Shown: one piece after another, positions 48,504-59,400 of the stretch | Layout of the letters: each line of letters opens with the position of its first letter | Position numbering within the stretch: position 1 is the stretch's first letter | Source: Liolophura sinensis | Lineage: Eukaryota; Mollusca; Polyplacophora; Chitonida; Chitonidae | DNA: 64,000 nt | Reading direction: 5' to 3' | NCBI RefSeq assembly: GCF_032854445.1 | Contig: NC_088303.1 | Span: 26,391,265-26,455,264, forward strand | Position numbers and translations under genes: made by a program | The notes under the pieces: model-generated | What the model saw: the letters and a program-made list of their open reading frames with translations, nothing else | What the model was told of the DNA's origin: nothing | Databases searched by the model: none

Positions 48504-49735
48504 CATCCCAACCTCAACCCAGCACCAACCTCAACCTAGCACCAACCTCAACCCAGCACTAACCTCAACCCAGCACCAACCTTACCCCAGCACCAACCTC
48601 AACCCAGCACCGACCTCAACCCAGCACTAACCTCAACCCACCACCAGCCTCAACCCAGCACCAACCTTTCCCCAGCACCAACCTTGTCCCAGCACCAACC
48701 TTACCCCAGCACTAACCTCAACCCAGCACCAACCTCAACCCAGCACCAACCTCAACCCAGCACTAACCTCAACCCAGCATCAACCTCAACCCAGCACCAA
48801 CCTCAACACAACACTAACCTCAACACAACACTAACCTCAACCCACCACCAGCTTCAACCCAGCATCAACCTCAACCCAGCACCAACCTTACCCCAGCACC
48901 AACCTCAACCCAGCACTAACCTCAACCCAGCACCAACCTTTCCCAGCACCAACCTTACCCCAGCACTAACCTCAACCCAGCACCAACCTTTCCCCAGCAC
49001 CAACCTCAACCCAGCACTAACCTCAACCCAGCACCAAACAACCCACCACCAGCCTCAACCCAGCACTAACCTCAACCCAGCATCTACCTTACCCCAGCAC
49101 CAACCTCAACCCAGCACTAACCTCAACCCAGCAATAACCTCAGCCCAGCACCAATCCCAACCCACCACCAACCTCAACCCACCACCAGCCTCAACCCAAC
49201 ACTAACCTCAACCCAGCACTAACCTCACCCCAGCACCAACCTTATCCCAGCACTAACCTCAACCCAGCACCAACCTCAACCCAGCACCAACCTCAACCCA
49301 GCACTAACCTCAACCCAGCACCAACCTCAACCCAGCACCAACCTCAAGCCAGCATCAACCTTATCCCAGCACCAACCTCAACCCAACACTAACCTCAACC
49401 CAGCACTAACCTCAACCCAGCACCAACCTTATCCCAGCACTAACCTCAACCCAGCACCAACCTCAACCCAGCACCAGTCTCAACCCAGCACTAACCTCAA
49501 ACCAGCACTAACCTCAACCCAGCACCAGCCTCAACCCAGCACTAACCTCAACCCAGCATCAATCTCAACCCAGCACCAGCCTCAACCCAGCACCAACCTC
49601 AACCCAGCACCAACCTCAACTCAGCACCAGCCTCAACCCAGCACTAACCTCAAACCAGCACCAACCTCAACCCAGCACCAGCCTCAACCCAGCACTAACC
49701 TCAACCCAGCTCCAGTCTCACCCAAACTAACCACC
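48504..49735. repeat. 17-bp minisatellite CAACCTCAACCCAGCAC, about 70 copies
   Basis: Copies differ mostly at CACC/CACT/CATC and CTCA/CTTA positions. Because 17 is coprime with 3, all three plus-strand frames read the same 17-residue Pro/Thr/Gln-rich repeat, which explains the long open frame at 48684-49205; it is not taken as a gene. Confidence 0.95.
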
Positions 49736-50583
49736 TGCCTACCAAAATCCACACACCAACAAAAACACAAAACTCCCCTTTCCCCTTTGCTCTGTTAATT
49801 AATACAGATTAATAATTAATAAGATGAGAAATGAAATCCGCAGGAAAAACGCCTGAATTTATCATGATAATTTCAGTCAGACACTTTATGTGCCATGCCA
49901 GAATTAATTGGTTGGCCTTATTGAAATAAATAGTTCAGTACGCGTTGCAAATGTAATTGAAATACTTATTTAATTAAGGGTTTCATTGGAATTAATGAAA
50001 TTGTTTCAATGAACGTTACAATTGTAACGTTTATTGAAACAGTTATTTTAATAACGGTGCTTTATTGCAATAAGGGCTGGTACAACGCCGAGCAACGAAG
50101 CAAGTATTTTATGCATGCTCACCCTCTCGGTTGATACTCTTAAAGTCAACTGCTGCACGCCTTGTGCGATACCTGCCTTTGTCAATTTGTATGAGAACTC
50201 CAATGGAACTACAGCTTCTGGATTTTTGAAATGTTTTACAAGATTTCATAAATGACAGAACATATCATGTCACATCGAGAGTAAACTGCTAGCAGAGACA
50301 AAGTATTTAGATTAGTATCGTTTTCGAAATGTGTTTACGTGCACCAATGCAACTGCCTATTTGTAGTTGTTTAAAAACAATTTTTAAAATCACTGACAAA
50401 ACTACTAAATTTCAAATTCCCGAAATCCTGTTCTGTCGGCGAGGCCATGTTATCAGCTTCCCTTCCTTTAACATGTTAGACAGGTAGAAATTATTGTGAT
50501 AAAGTAGGAGTTACTAGGTGTCATTCAAGCACTCTCTTATGGGATGAAATCACTTGGCACATTGAAATCTTTCCAAGGGCCTG

Positions 50584-50846
50584 GGGGCCTCCTTGGCTCA
50601 TTTGGTTAGCGCGCTAGCACAGCGTAATGACCGAGGAGTCTCTCACCAATGTGGGCGCTGTGAGTTCAAGTCACAGATGCTGGCTTCCTCTCCGGCCGTA
50701 CGTGGGAAGGTCTGGCTGCAACCTGCGGATGGTCCTGGTTCCCCCCCCCCCCCCCCCCCGGGCTCTGTCCGGCTTCCTCCCACTGTAATGCTGGCCGCCG
50801 TCGTATAAGTGAAATATTCTTGACATCAATCAAAAAAATAAATAAA
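50584..50846 (+). mobile_element. SINE family A, full length, perfect 12-bp target duplication, with 19-bp C-run
   Basis: TCCAAGGGCCTG flanks it at 50572-50583 and 50847-50858. A run of 19 C at 50741-50759 interrupts the body where other copies read GGTTTCCCC. Part of the tail is shortened. Confidence 0.95.
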
Positions 50847-50859
50847 TCCAAGGGCCTGA

Positions 50860-52550
50860 AAGTTTAATCATGGTGCTTTAATACACTTGCACTGTAGACT
50901 ATATTTGTCATGTTGTAATTGATTTGGCACCCGTCTAGTCGTGATTCGATCTTCAGTCTTCGCGGAAACTCACCAAGCTTCAGCGAAAGTATGAAAAAGT
51001 AGGACCGTCTGTGTCATATCATCGGCCATTGTTCGCCACTCAAGAGTAGGCCCACATATTGCGTTTCAGACTGAAGAAGACATATGGCTTTACACTGTTG
51101 GATGGAGAGTGAGGGTTGAATACTTTACATTTTCACACAATTTGTGACAGAAGTTCAGCATTCTCTGACATTTAGGTCACACTTCTAATCTGTCCTGCCT
51201 ATTATCCGATGCCTTGTGGAAATCACATTTCTGTGTAGACGTTCATAAATCTTCAATTTTCCTCACCTAATTATCCACAAGTCTGATACAGGAGGATACC
51301 TGCCGAACCGCAAACACCAAGGCCTGTACTGAGCTACTGGGACGTCACAAGCACGCTTACACTAAACCAGTCATTAGTAAGACTCCAGGGCCCCGTTTCA
51401 CAAAGATGTTGTACATGTACGATATTGCACATATAGGACAATGGTACGGTAATAGTGACGTACAAAATATCGTACGACAAACTTCTGAATGGTGAAGTTC
51501 GTTGGCTCGGCCATCCCCGGATGACAACATCAACACCTTTCAAGCGCCAGCTCGTCACTACTTTCATCCATGACGTAAGTTTACATGTAGATCAGTTTTC
51601 CACAGAACATCGACGTTTAACCAGCGTCTTGTGTTCGGTCGTCTGAATGTCCATACTTGGTTAACGTTACTGAAACTCATCACAATCTGCAACAGCAACC
51701 ATGTCAGATTTCTATCAAAGCAGTGGTCAGTCTGGCCCTCTCGTTGACAGAGGAAATCTGCACGGAAATGTGTTTTTTTTCCTGTTTCCTCCAAGTGTTA
51801 ACCCTATATATTCCGAATCCATCCCGGTATGCATGTACATCTATACACGCCATTCTTCTACAAACAATCCTGTCCGTAAACAAAACCAGAAAACCATATG
51901 CAAAAATCTTCATGACATTCTTTTGCTTCTTACCTCTAGAAGTCCTAAGGGTTCAGAGCATGTCTCCGCCGATGTCGTGGTATTTTGATCCTAAAAGTAG
52001 GCCTTTTCTTTTCTCTAAGCATTCTTTCTTCGGAGCTTTCCTGTTTGTGAAGACACCACCCTTTATCATTCAGATCTTGGTGAAACTGAACATCTCACTG
52101 GAGACGTAATGCATAGTGAGGTTTCTGTCTCACTAACAATGTGTCTAATCTCTCGATATGATGGGCAGTTGTGAAGATTAAGATATCCCAGTCCCCAAGC
52201 TTTCTGTCTCGCGGGCGATTATGATGTCTTATAATGTATTACCATCAATTATAATCACCGGCAAGGCAAAAAGCAGATCTGGGAGAGTTTCATGCTCCGG
52301 GAAGCAGCATTCGTCAATCCAAAGTGGAAGTTGTTCATTCACTGTGTCCCAGAACATAGTTCCTATAAAAATGACCTTCTTCCCATTTGACTGTTCCTGT
52401 GCCATATGCATATTCATAGCCCATCTGTGCGCTTTAACTGTCCCGTGTAACATGAATCGTCATCATCTTGTTTGAGATCAAAGACAATACAAAAAAGAAA
52501 ATGCCAAACAATAATTGTTGTACTGGCCCTGTGTTCTTGCAACGTCCGCG
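50860..52550. other. Stretch without a supported gene
   Basis: A GGCCCCGTTTCACAAAG motif at 51389-51405 resembles one arm of palindromic MITEs, but no matching right arm was found. Open frames here show no recognisable domain. Confidence 0.4.
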
Positions 52551-52554
52551 TATG

Positions 52555-52735
52555 AAAATGGATATAACGACATTTGTATGGAAATAGTTGTAACAATTGT
52601 ATTGAAATGGATGTAACAATTGTATTGAAATAGATGTAACTATTGTATGGAAATAGATGTAACAATTGTATTGAAATAGATGTAACCAGTTATATGGAAA
52701 TAGATGTAACCAGCTATATGGAAATAGATGTAATA
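52555..52735. repeat. ~23-bp tandem repeat, about 8 copies
   Basis: Unit ATGGAAATAGATGTAACAATTGT with ATTG/ATGG and CAATTG/CCAGTTATAT variants. Confidence 0.85.
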
Positions 52736-53800
52736 ATGTACGGATATATACAATTAGGATGCCCAAGGAGGTGACAACAATCATACTATCACTGCGTTCA
52801 TGTACTTCTGGAAAAACAAATGTAAATAATAAAGATATGTACAGTGAAACTTGCTAACACCGACACACCGAAAACCCGAAATATTTTCAATACCGACCAT
52901 GCCGCTTGTCAGCTTTTATCTCTGTTAGCAAACCGTGTTATTAAATCAACAATGTGTCACAGACCGAAGTGTAAGAAACGCTGTGTGGAAAAATCTTACT
53001 CATTAAGTTCTACTCATTCAGTCGTAATAGGCTTTCCCGGAACCGACACAGAGCTGGTCAATATAAGTTAAATGACGGACGATCTACAGTCAGCGATGTC
53101 AGCAGACGATGGCAGTTTTATCCTGCTAAGTATGAAACAAATTTCCCAGTTTGAAAAAAATTCCCCGGTGATAAAGAACACTGCGGAAATGACATTTCAT
53201 GCATGTGTGTGCATATCTGTTACATGTGCTGCTACATGTTTATTCGCCTGTTGTTTTTCACGTGGTAGACTGCGTATTTGAAGGAATAAAATTTGAGAGA
53301 CATGACACTTAATTCACCTTACTTAGTCATTAGTAACATCTGTTCATCCTATACGTGGAAGTCATGACACTCCAGTTTCCTCCACAAATAAACTTGCCAG
53401 GACATATAACCAGTGAAAGATTCCTGCTAAATAAATTAAATTATCAACAGTTATCAACATCAAGATATTCAGGACTACATATGCGGTTTTAAGTCAACAT
53501 CCTACCTCATTTAAAAAATGAGTGATGAGCAAGGTCTTAAGCTTCGCTGCTTGAGTGCTAATACTGACATTGCCCACAACTTCTGATGTTGTACTTCTGA
53601 TATATGACGATTTAAGATATGTCCTTCCAAAAGCACTGCTTCGTAAGTAAAGTCGCCCAAAAGACCTATTCACGCTGCCCTAGCTATATAGACTTCAAGT
53701 TATTCGTGTAAACTCATTAGTACAGCCAATTATATTCTGTATTCAACTCCATCATACCGAAATGCTGTTGATTTTCGCCCTCTCTCTGCCTTTCTAGACG

Positions 53801-53880
53801 CGTGAAGAGACACCTGTTTCCGGTCACTGTCAGCAGCTAAGGCCGTTAATATTTCCGCTATGACGGCAGGTGTCTTCACG
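53801..53880. other. Imperfect inverted repeat (hairpin)
   Basis: CGTGAAGAGACACCTG (53801-53816) pairs with CAGGTGTCTTCACG (53867-53880) across a ~50-nt loop, with a 2-nt bulge. No function assigned; the neighbouring 53300-55250 has no supported gene. Confidence 0.5.
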
Positions 53881-55261
53881 TTCGTCGGGGTAGGCCGGAG
53901 TCGCTACTCGCCATGATCTCACTTCTGCCCTTTCCGCTTCTCGTCTAGCACAGTTAGCGGCCAGCATATCTTTTATCGCACCTCCACTGGCCCGAACGTT
54001 ATGTAGCAAAGACTACTTAACCTGAACTGTTCGTCTCTGAAGTCGCTGATGTCAGATTGGTCATTAGGAAATAACCTTTACTGCCGATGGTAATTGTACA
54101 ATACCGGTTTCTCAAGATTCTGTAAGATTTTCATGTTACAGTTGCGTGATACATAGTTTTTTTTTTTTTACATTTCGGTTGTCACTCATTGATTTAGCGC
54201 AATATTAGCCGTCGAATTAATGTCGTTTGCCGTATAGTTATGACAGGCCTATACTGTCGTTCAAGCATAGTCATTCATATGCCGAAGACACGTGAGACAT
54301 CATATACCGTTAATCTCATCCTTGGCGACCAAAATGGCGCTGTCCAAAAATATATCCCACAGGCGTTTCACAAAAATATGCACTGAACAAAAAACGGCAT
54401 ATATTATATAACGTGTGATTTCTGCTGTACTTAAGAAAATTTCAATAAAAATTTAACTATAATAAAAGTCGGGCATATCGCGGGATGAGACTACAGTGCA
54501 CGGTAAATGTAGGTACATGAATCTGAAAAACTTTGTCGCTTGTATAGCCACATGGCCACCTCAGAGCTCACTGACTTTATAACAACACAGAGCCATCGGA
54601 AAAAGGATGATCTGGTGATCTAAACTATGTCCAAAGCTTTCGAGATCGTTCCTCGAGGTAAGTTACGAGAGATCGCATTAACCAGCATTTTTATCATCAG
54701 AGTAGACGCTAATCCTGGTGAATTGAAAACCTGACGGCTTTGTCCTGTGTACAATAAGTTGGAGATCTGATCTATTGTCGATTTGATCGATTTGGATCAG
54801 CTGCTTAAGTTAGGCCGGGTATCGCGGTTGGCCATGTTTCCAGACTGGTTTCCATCGCTTCATCGCATTTACCAGGACCTCCGATCTTCTGGTTGTGCTG
54901 CCCCCAATGCACGCGTTAATGTTGTGCGCCACAGAAACAGGTTAATTTTTACTCCTGGAATAATTCTGACTTCTGATAATTCTGATAATGGCAGATGGTA
55001 ACACCACAAATAACACAAACTGAAGGTACATTGATTCAGACAGAAACGTCGAAACCCGCCATTTTAAATCACGTGACCGTGTTGTCAGGCTTTTCCCTGC
55101 TGCTCTGCCCGAAGTAAAAACATTTACCTTTTTAAAGTAGTTGTTATTTGTTGTGTAAGACTTAACTGTATACATCCTTTTGGTTTCACTCAAGCATTCC
55201 GAGTCATTTCAAAGTACTTAGCAGTATAAATAACATAGCTTTATCTTAGATTACAATATCG

Positions 55262-55267
55262 TTTATT
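55262..55267 (-). promoter_or_regulatory. Candidate poly(A) signal of the GPCR gene
   Basis: AATAAA on the minus strand, about 275 bp beyond the stop at 55540. Confidence 0.45.
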
Positions 55268-55444
55268 TGGATGTGTTAGTGACAATGGTACAGAAATATA
55301 CTTTTTGTAGAATTCTTATAGCTTTTAACATATATACGTTGCAAATCAATTTTGTGACTTTTTACAGGCTTGTGTGAGTTTGTGCACGACCTGTATGAAT
55401 TTGAACATTTGAACATATAAACCATTAATTGTGATTTTGTACAG

Positions 55445-55512
55445 CACACGTATTTTATACAGGGCAATGATGCATATATACAGGGCAATGACGCATTTAT
55501 ACAGGGCAATAA
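55445..55512. repeat. ~21-bp repeat x3 in the GPCR 3' region
   Basis: Three copies of TATATACAGGGCAATGACGCA with small changes. Confidence 0.8.
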
Positions 55513-55539
55513 CGTGACAATATTTGGATGTATTCCCAG

Positions 55540-56804
55540 TCAACACGTCGTTTGGCTCATACCGGCTATTACAACGGAAGGCCCTCTTGACGGTGAACAT
55601 GCAAATAACTTCCTAACCACCCGCCGAAACGTCTCGTTCATGAAAGCATAGATGAATGGATTGATGACATTGTGGAGAAGGTGAAGGTAAAAGAGGAAGA
55701 GGTTGAAAGGGACAAGGCGCAGTGCCATCAGCCAGCCAGGCAGAAATACAATGATGAAGGCCAAGGTAACAATAAACAGGGTCAAGGCCGTTCTAAGATT
55801 GGCCACGAACGCTCTCTCGGAACGCCGAGAGTTCCGTTTTGTGCTCTCTTGTGTCGATGAGCGTCGTTTCCGTTGCGTTAGTTGCATAAACACAGACTCC
55901 CTGCGATTTGACGAATTTCCGTTACAATTGTACACAACGGAATTCGTCGAGCGAATTTTCTGTGTCTTTTTCCTTCGCTTTGTGACGGCTATGAAAATAC
56001 AACCATATAGAATTCCTACAATAATGACAGCGATGACAAACAAAGAGGAATGGAAATACTGCAGAACGCTCTGAAAGCTTAAAGCAAATATAAGATCGTT
56101 ACGGTCACAGAAATCCCTGTATATAATTTGAGACCCCTCCACCATCACTGTGTAATTTTCTACGAAAGTCGTCTCGTTGGAATCCGCAAGGAGGAGCTTG
56201 AAGTTCGCGTCGACCTCCGTCACGTTAAGGGCACTAGAAATGGCCTCGGGTTTACGCTCATACACTCCGTAAAACAGGGAAATAACTAAACCCAACAGAA
56301 CAGCCCATAGCGCTAACACAATCACAACAATCTTGGCTCGTCGTAAATTCATGAAGTGCAGGAAAGGACGGCATATACACAAGTAACGATCCACAGCAAT
56401 GGCCACCATCATGAAAATGGAATACGGAACAGTGCCCGTGATCAGAAAGTGATAGGCTTTGCACACGGCGTCCGGCATACCTTTGAACTCCACAAGTTCC
56501 ATGTAGACCGTGAACGGAATGATCACCATTGTCGTCAGCAAATCTGTGCCCGCCAAAGTTAGGATAAACACAGTAGACGTCAAGTTCTGGCGGAGCATTT
56601 TGAGAAACCGTACAAGACAAAAATATTTCCAAAGGTTCCCACTACAGAGAAGATAATCAGCATGGCCATCAGCAAGTACAAGTGCGTGTTTCCGTCTTTC
56701 GCAGGCTCGTCTGTTGAAGGCGGGCTTCCATTCACTGTTGTTACCTCCATGGCAGAAGAGGTAGAATTCAAAAACCATGGTTCCATGTTGACGTCGGACG
56801 CCAT
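55540..56804 (-). CDS. Class A (rhodopsin-like) GPCR, ~421 aa, single coding exon with one frame break
   Basis: Minus strand, from ATG 56804 (MASDVNMEPWFLNSTSS) to the stop at 55540. Seven membrane segments: TM1 MLIIFSVVGTFGNIFVLYGF, TM2 FILTLAGTDLLTTMVIIPF, TM3 ending with DRYLCIC (DRY box), TM4, TM5 with RRKKTQK after it, TM6 IIVFLPGW (CWxP replaced by VFLP), TM7 NPFIYAF (NPxxY-like). A Cys at the top of TM3 (AVCKAY) and one in extracellular loop 2 (DFCDRN) can form the usual disulfide. That loop is long, with three N-glycosylation sites (NVT, NET, NYT). After ...VLYGFSK the frame breaks at the A4 run (TTTT at 56598-56601); the remainder, MLRQNLTSTVF onward, is open to the stop. A 5' acceptor TTTGTTTCAG at 56841 suggests a leader intron. 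Resembles peptide-type or orphan lophotrochozoan receptors; ligand unknown. Confidence 0.88.
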
Positions 56805-57821
56805 GTCATTTACTTGCTACAACATTCAGCATTCAGTGATCTGAAACAAAGGAAAATAATTTAAATATAGATCATTATAATTCAAAAGTATTGTTGGTGT
56901 TAATGATATGAAACGACACACGTAGCGCACATATCGATATAAATTACAATCGTATACACTAACCTAGGGCTATCCACAAAAGAGGTTATAGCGCCTCCAA
57001 AACTGCTGAGTATCCGGCCTTTATTAAGATTGTTTTTGAGTCAGTACTGAGTAAGTATACATTGTTACTGGGTCGAAACCAATATCCACCCTGAATACAA
57101 AGGACTACTGCCCACTAACAAACACCGTTACAATGTGGACCGTTTGACCGTGTATGCATTCCAGTCGTTTCACAATTTACACGCACGCCAGCAATTTAAT
57201 GGGTCATTTAAATCCACAGGCAAATCATTGGCTTAGTGGCCCTTGGTATTGTACATCCTTCCAGGGGGAATTGCCATCAACACCTGAGGTTATTATTTGG
57301 TCGTGCACGCGAGGACACCGTTACGCTGGTCGCCACGACCTAAACCGCTTTACCATTAAGAGCGCTGTAGGCTATGTAACATGGAAACCGGAAACGTTCA
57401 CAACAGGCAGATATTATAGCCACTAAAATTTATGCACGACAGATCACAGAATTATGTTCTACACGATGAAATCTACCGTCTAAAGTGGTTTTCATAAAAC
57501 TCATTTTTGCTGTAAATTTTTAAAAAATTCATATGTGCTTATCATCCTAACTCACCCCTTAGCTTCCAAGAATGCATTTCCGACACTAAAATGCACAACG
57601 TACAAAGAATTGAGTAAAATGTTAAAAAAAAACAAAAACACGTATTGTTGGAAATGTAATTAAATTGTTGTGATAGTATCGCGTGCAAAAATTCGAATGA
57701 TTCAAGTTTGTAATTATTTGAGAAATCCTCCACGACTTCCCCATCAATTCCCAACACGCAGTGTGGTAATCTACATGCCACTGTGTTCTCAAACAGGAGA
57801 GATGAGGTTGTGGGTAGCTCG

Positions 57822-57873
57822 GGGAAGGGGGGGGGGGCTGTTGTTGTTGGGGAATTGGGTGGGGGTAGGGGGC
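57822..57873 (+). other. G-rich, quadruplex-capable run
   Basis: Several G-tracts (GGGG, a run of 12, GGGG, GGGTGGGGG, GGGGG) in 52 bp, about 1 kb upstream of the GPCR start. The wider stretch 56850-58717 has no supported gene. Confidence 0.6.
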
Positions 57874-58717
57874 TGTATAACACCTCTGTCAGGCTGAGAT
57901 CGGGCAAAGTCATCCAACTTCGATTTGACTTTAAAACCGGGAAAAGTCGCCACGAAGACAAATTATTCTGACACGGCATCACTCTAATTTCATCATTCTG
58001 ACACCGCGCACACTTTACTGTAAGATAATAGCCTGTTACGCACAGTACTTCACCAAAACGCATCGTTCTGACACTTCTCTATTAAGAGCAAGAAGAGCAT
58101 CATACCCATCAAGAACAACACCAACAACGCTATCTTCCTATAGCGCTAATAGCCGCAGCTAAAAACAGGATTTTGCGAAACACACATTTGATTTAGTAGT
58201 TCAACCTGGGCGTTGTTGACACCGCAATATCAGGGCCTGTAACGCTGTGCCTGGAAGACTCATGTTGCTTTTTCATTCCTTGTTTTTTGCTTGCATGTTG
58301 ACTGTGTTACAATTTGGCTAATCTGGGCAAACACAGCTTTTCATAGCATCAAAGAAACTTTGATGATTAATTTTTGCCTGAACTCTTCTGGGAAGCAAAC
58401 ATGGAGATAAAAGGCTTGCGGATATGCCACTAACAATCTTCAAGACAATCTTCTTTAAATATTCGTGCACAGAAATGAGCCCTAAAAGCACACCACGGGA
58501 AGAAAGTTTGTATCTTTAAGATTTCAAACGTGCATAATCAAAGACAAAAATGGATAAATATGACCACTCACTGCTGAAAATATCTAGCAACAAAATCCAC
58601 GATGCATGCCGTTTGGTTGGCAAAAAATTCCGCGGTTGTGGTGTATTCCATTAATATTATAATACTCCACTGACATTAATGCCATGACTTTATAATAATC
58701 TCCCAATGATATCATGA

Positions 58718-59080
58718 CCGGCCCGGATAGCACAGTTGGTAGAGCGTCCGCTTCGGGACCGGTAAATCCAGGATCAATTCTTGATCGAGTCACACCTAAG
58801 ACATTAAAAGAGGAAGTTGTAACTTCCTCGCTTGGCGTTCGGCATGAAGGGGATAGTGCAACGACTGGTTGACCCGTATCAGTATAATGGCTCGGGCGGG
58901 GCGGCTTACTTACCTTCGGTAAGTCGTCTCAGTAATGCAGCACTATATAAAAGAGCGGTGGAAATCCGTCCTGCAACAAGGAGGCACATTTCATGTACAT
59001 GCACCCTAAGGATTCCTTCGTCGTCATATGACTGAAAAATTGTTGAGTACGACATTAAACCCCAAGCACTCACTCACTCC
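58718..59080 (+). mobile_element. tRNA-derived SINE, family B, full length
   Basis: tRNA-like head GGCCCGGATAGCACAGTTGG with TAGAGCGTCCGCTTCGGGA, then GAGGAAGTTGTAACTTCC, ACTATATAAAAGAGCGGTGG, TCGTCGTCATATGACTGAAA and the tail CATTAAACCCCAAGCACTCA. Intergenic, plus strand. Confidence 0.88.
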
Positions 59081-59244
59081 TAATGATATAACACTGCAAT
59101 TCTGTGGCAGTATTGAAATATAAAATGCTGCTAAGGTGTCGCAACACTGTACTGGTTCTGTAATACTACAGTACAGATGTTACAACACCGTAATGTTGTT
59201 ATAATACTGCATTGGTGTTATATTGCTGCACGAATTATATTCTG

Positions 59245-59400
59245 AAGTTGTTATAGTACTTTAAAGTTGCTATAATACTCTGAAGTTGTTATGATACTCT
59301 GAAGTTGTTATAATACTCTGAAGTTGTTATAATACTCTGAAGTTGTTATAATACTCTGAAATTGTTATAATACTCTAAAGTTGTTATAATACTACGGTTA
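59245..59400. repeat. 19-bp tandem repeat TTATAATACTCTGAAGTTG, ~8 copies
   Basis: Near-perfect at 59270-59360, grading into looser ATAATACTGCA-type sequence on both sides (59100-59450). Confidence 0.9.

Larger units (their letters stand above)
47248..50088. mobile_element. Candidate 2.84-kb inverted-repeat (foldback-like) element
   Basis: The left end (47248-47460) reads GCGTTGTATTGCAGCTCTTA TTG. The reverse complement of the right end (49915-50088) reads GCGTTGTACCAGCCCTTATT G. Both arms consist of short subrepeats of TTATTGAAAT and TTTCAATAA. No transposase was seen and no clear target duplication was found. An alternative is two inverted copies of one small MITE flanking unrelated DNA. 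Confidence 0.45.

Noticed and set aside
48684-49205. 173-codon Pro/Thr/Gln-rich frame as a mucin-like gene
   Set aside because: All three frames of the 17-bp minisatellite encode the same repeat; no signal peptide, splice context or flanking coding sequence.
51657-52109. 150-codon plus-strand frame
   Set aside because: No recognisable domain, odd composition, overlapping frames of similar length on both strands.
57542-58063. 173-codon minus-strand frame with a Pro-rich middle
   Set aside because: The Pro-rich part is the complement of the G-run at 57822-57873; the rest has no family resemblance.
58718-58800. A true tRNA gene
   Set aside because: The A/B-box-bearing head continues into a SINE body and tail; the same holds for the heads at 6890 and 63240 (minus) and all family A copies. 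No cloverleaf with paired acceptor stem was seen.
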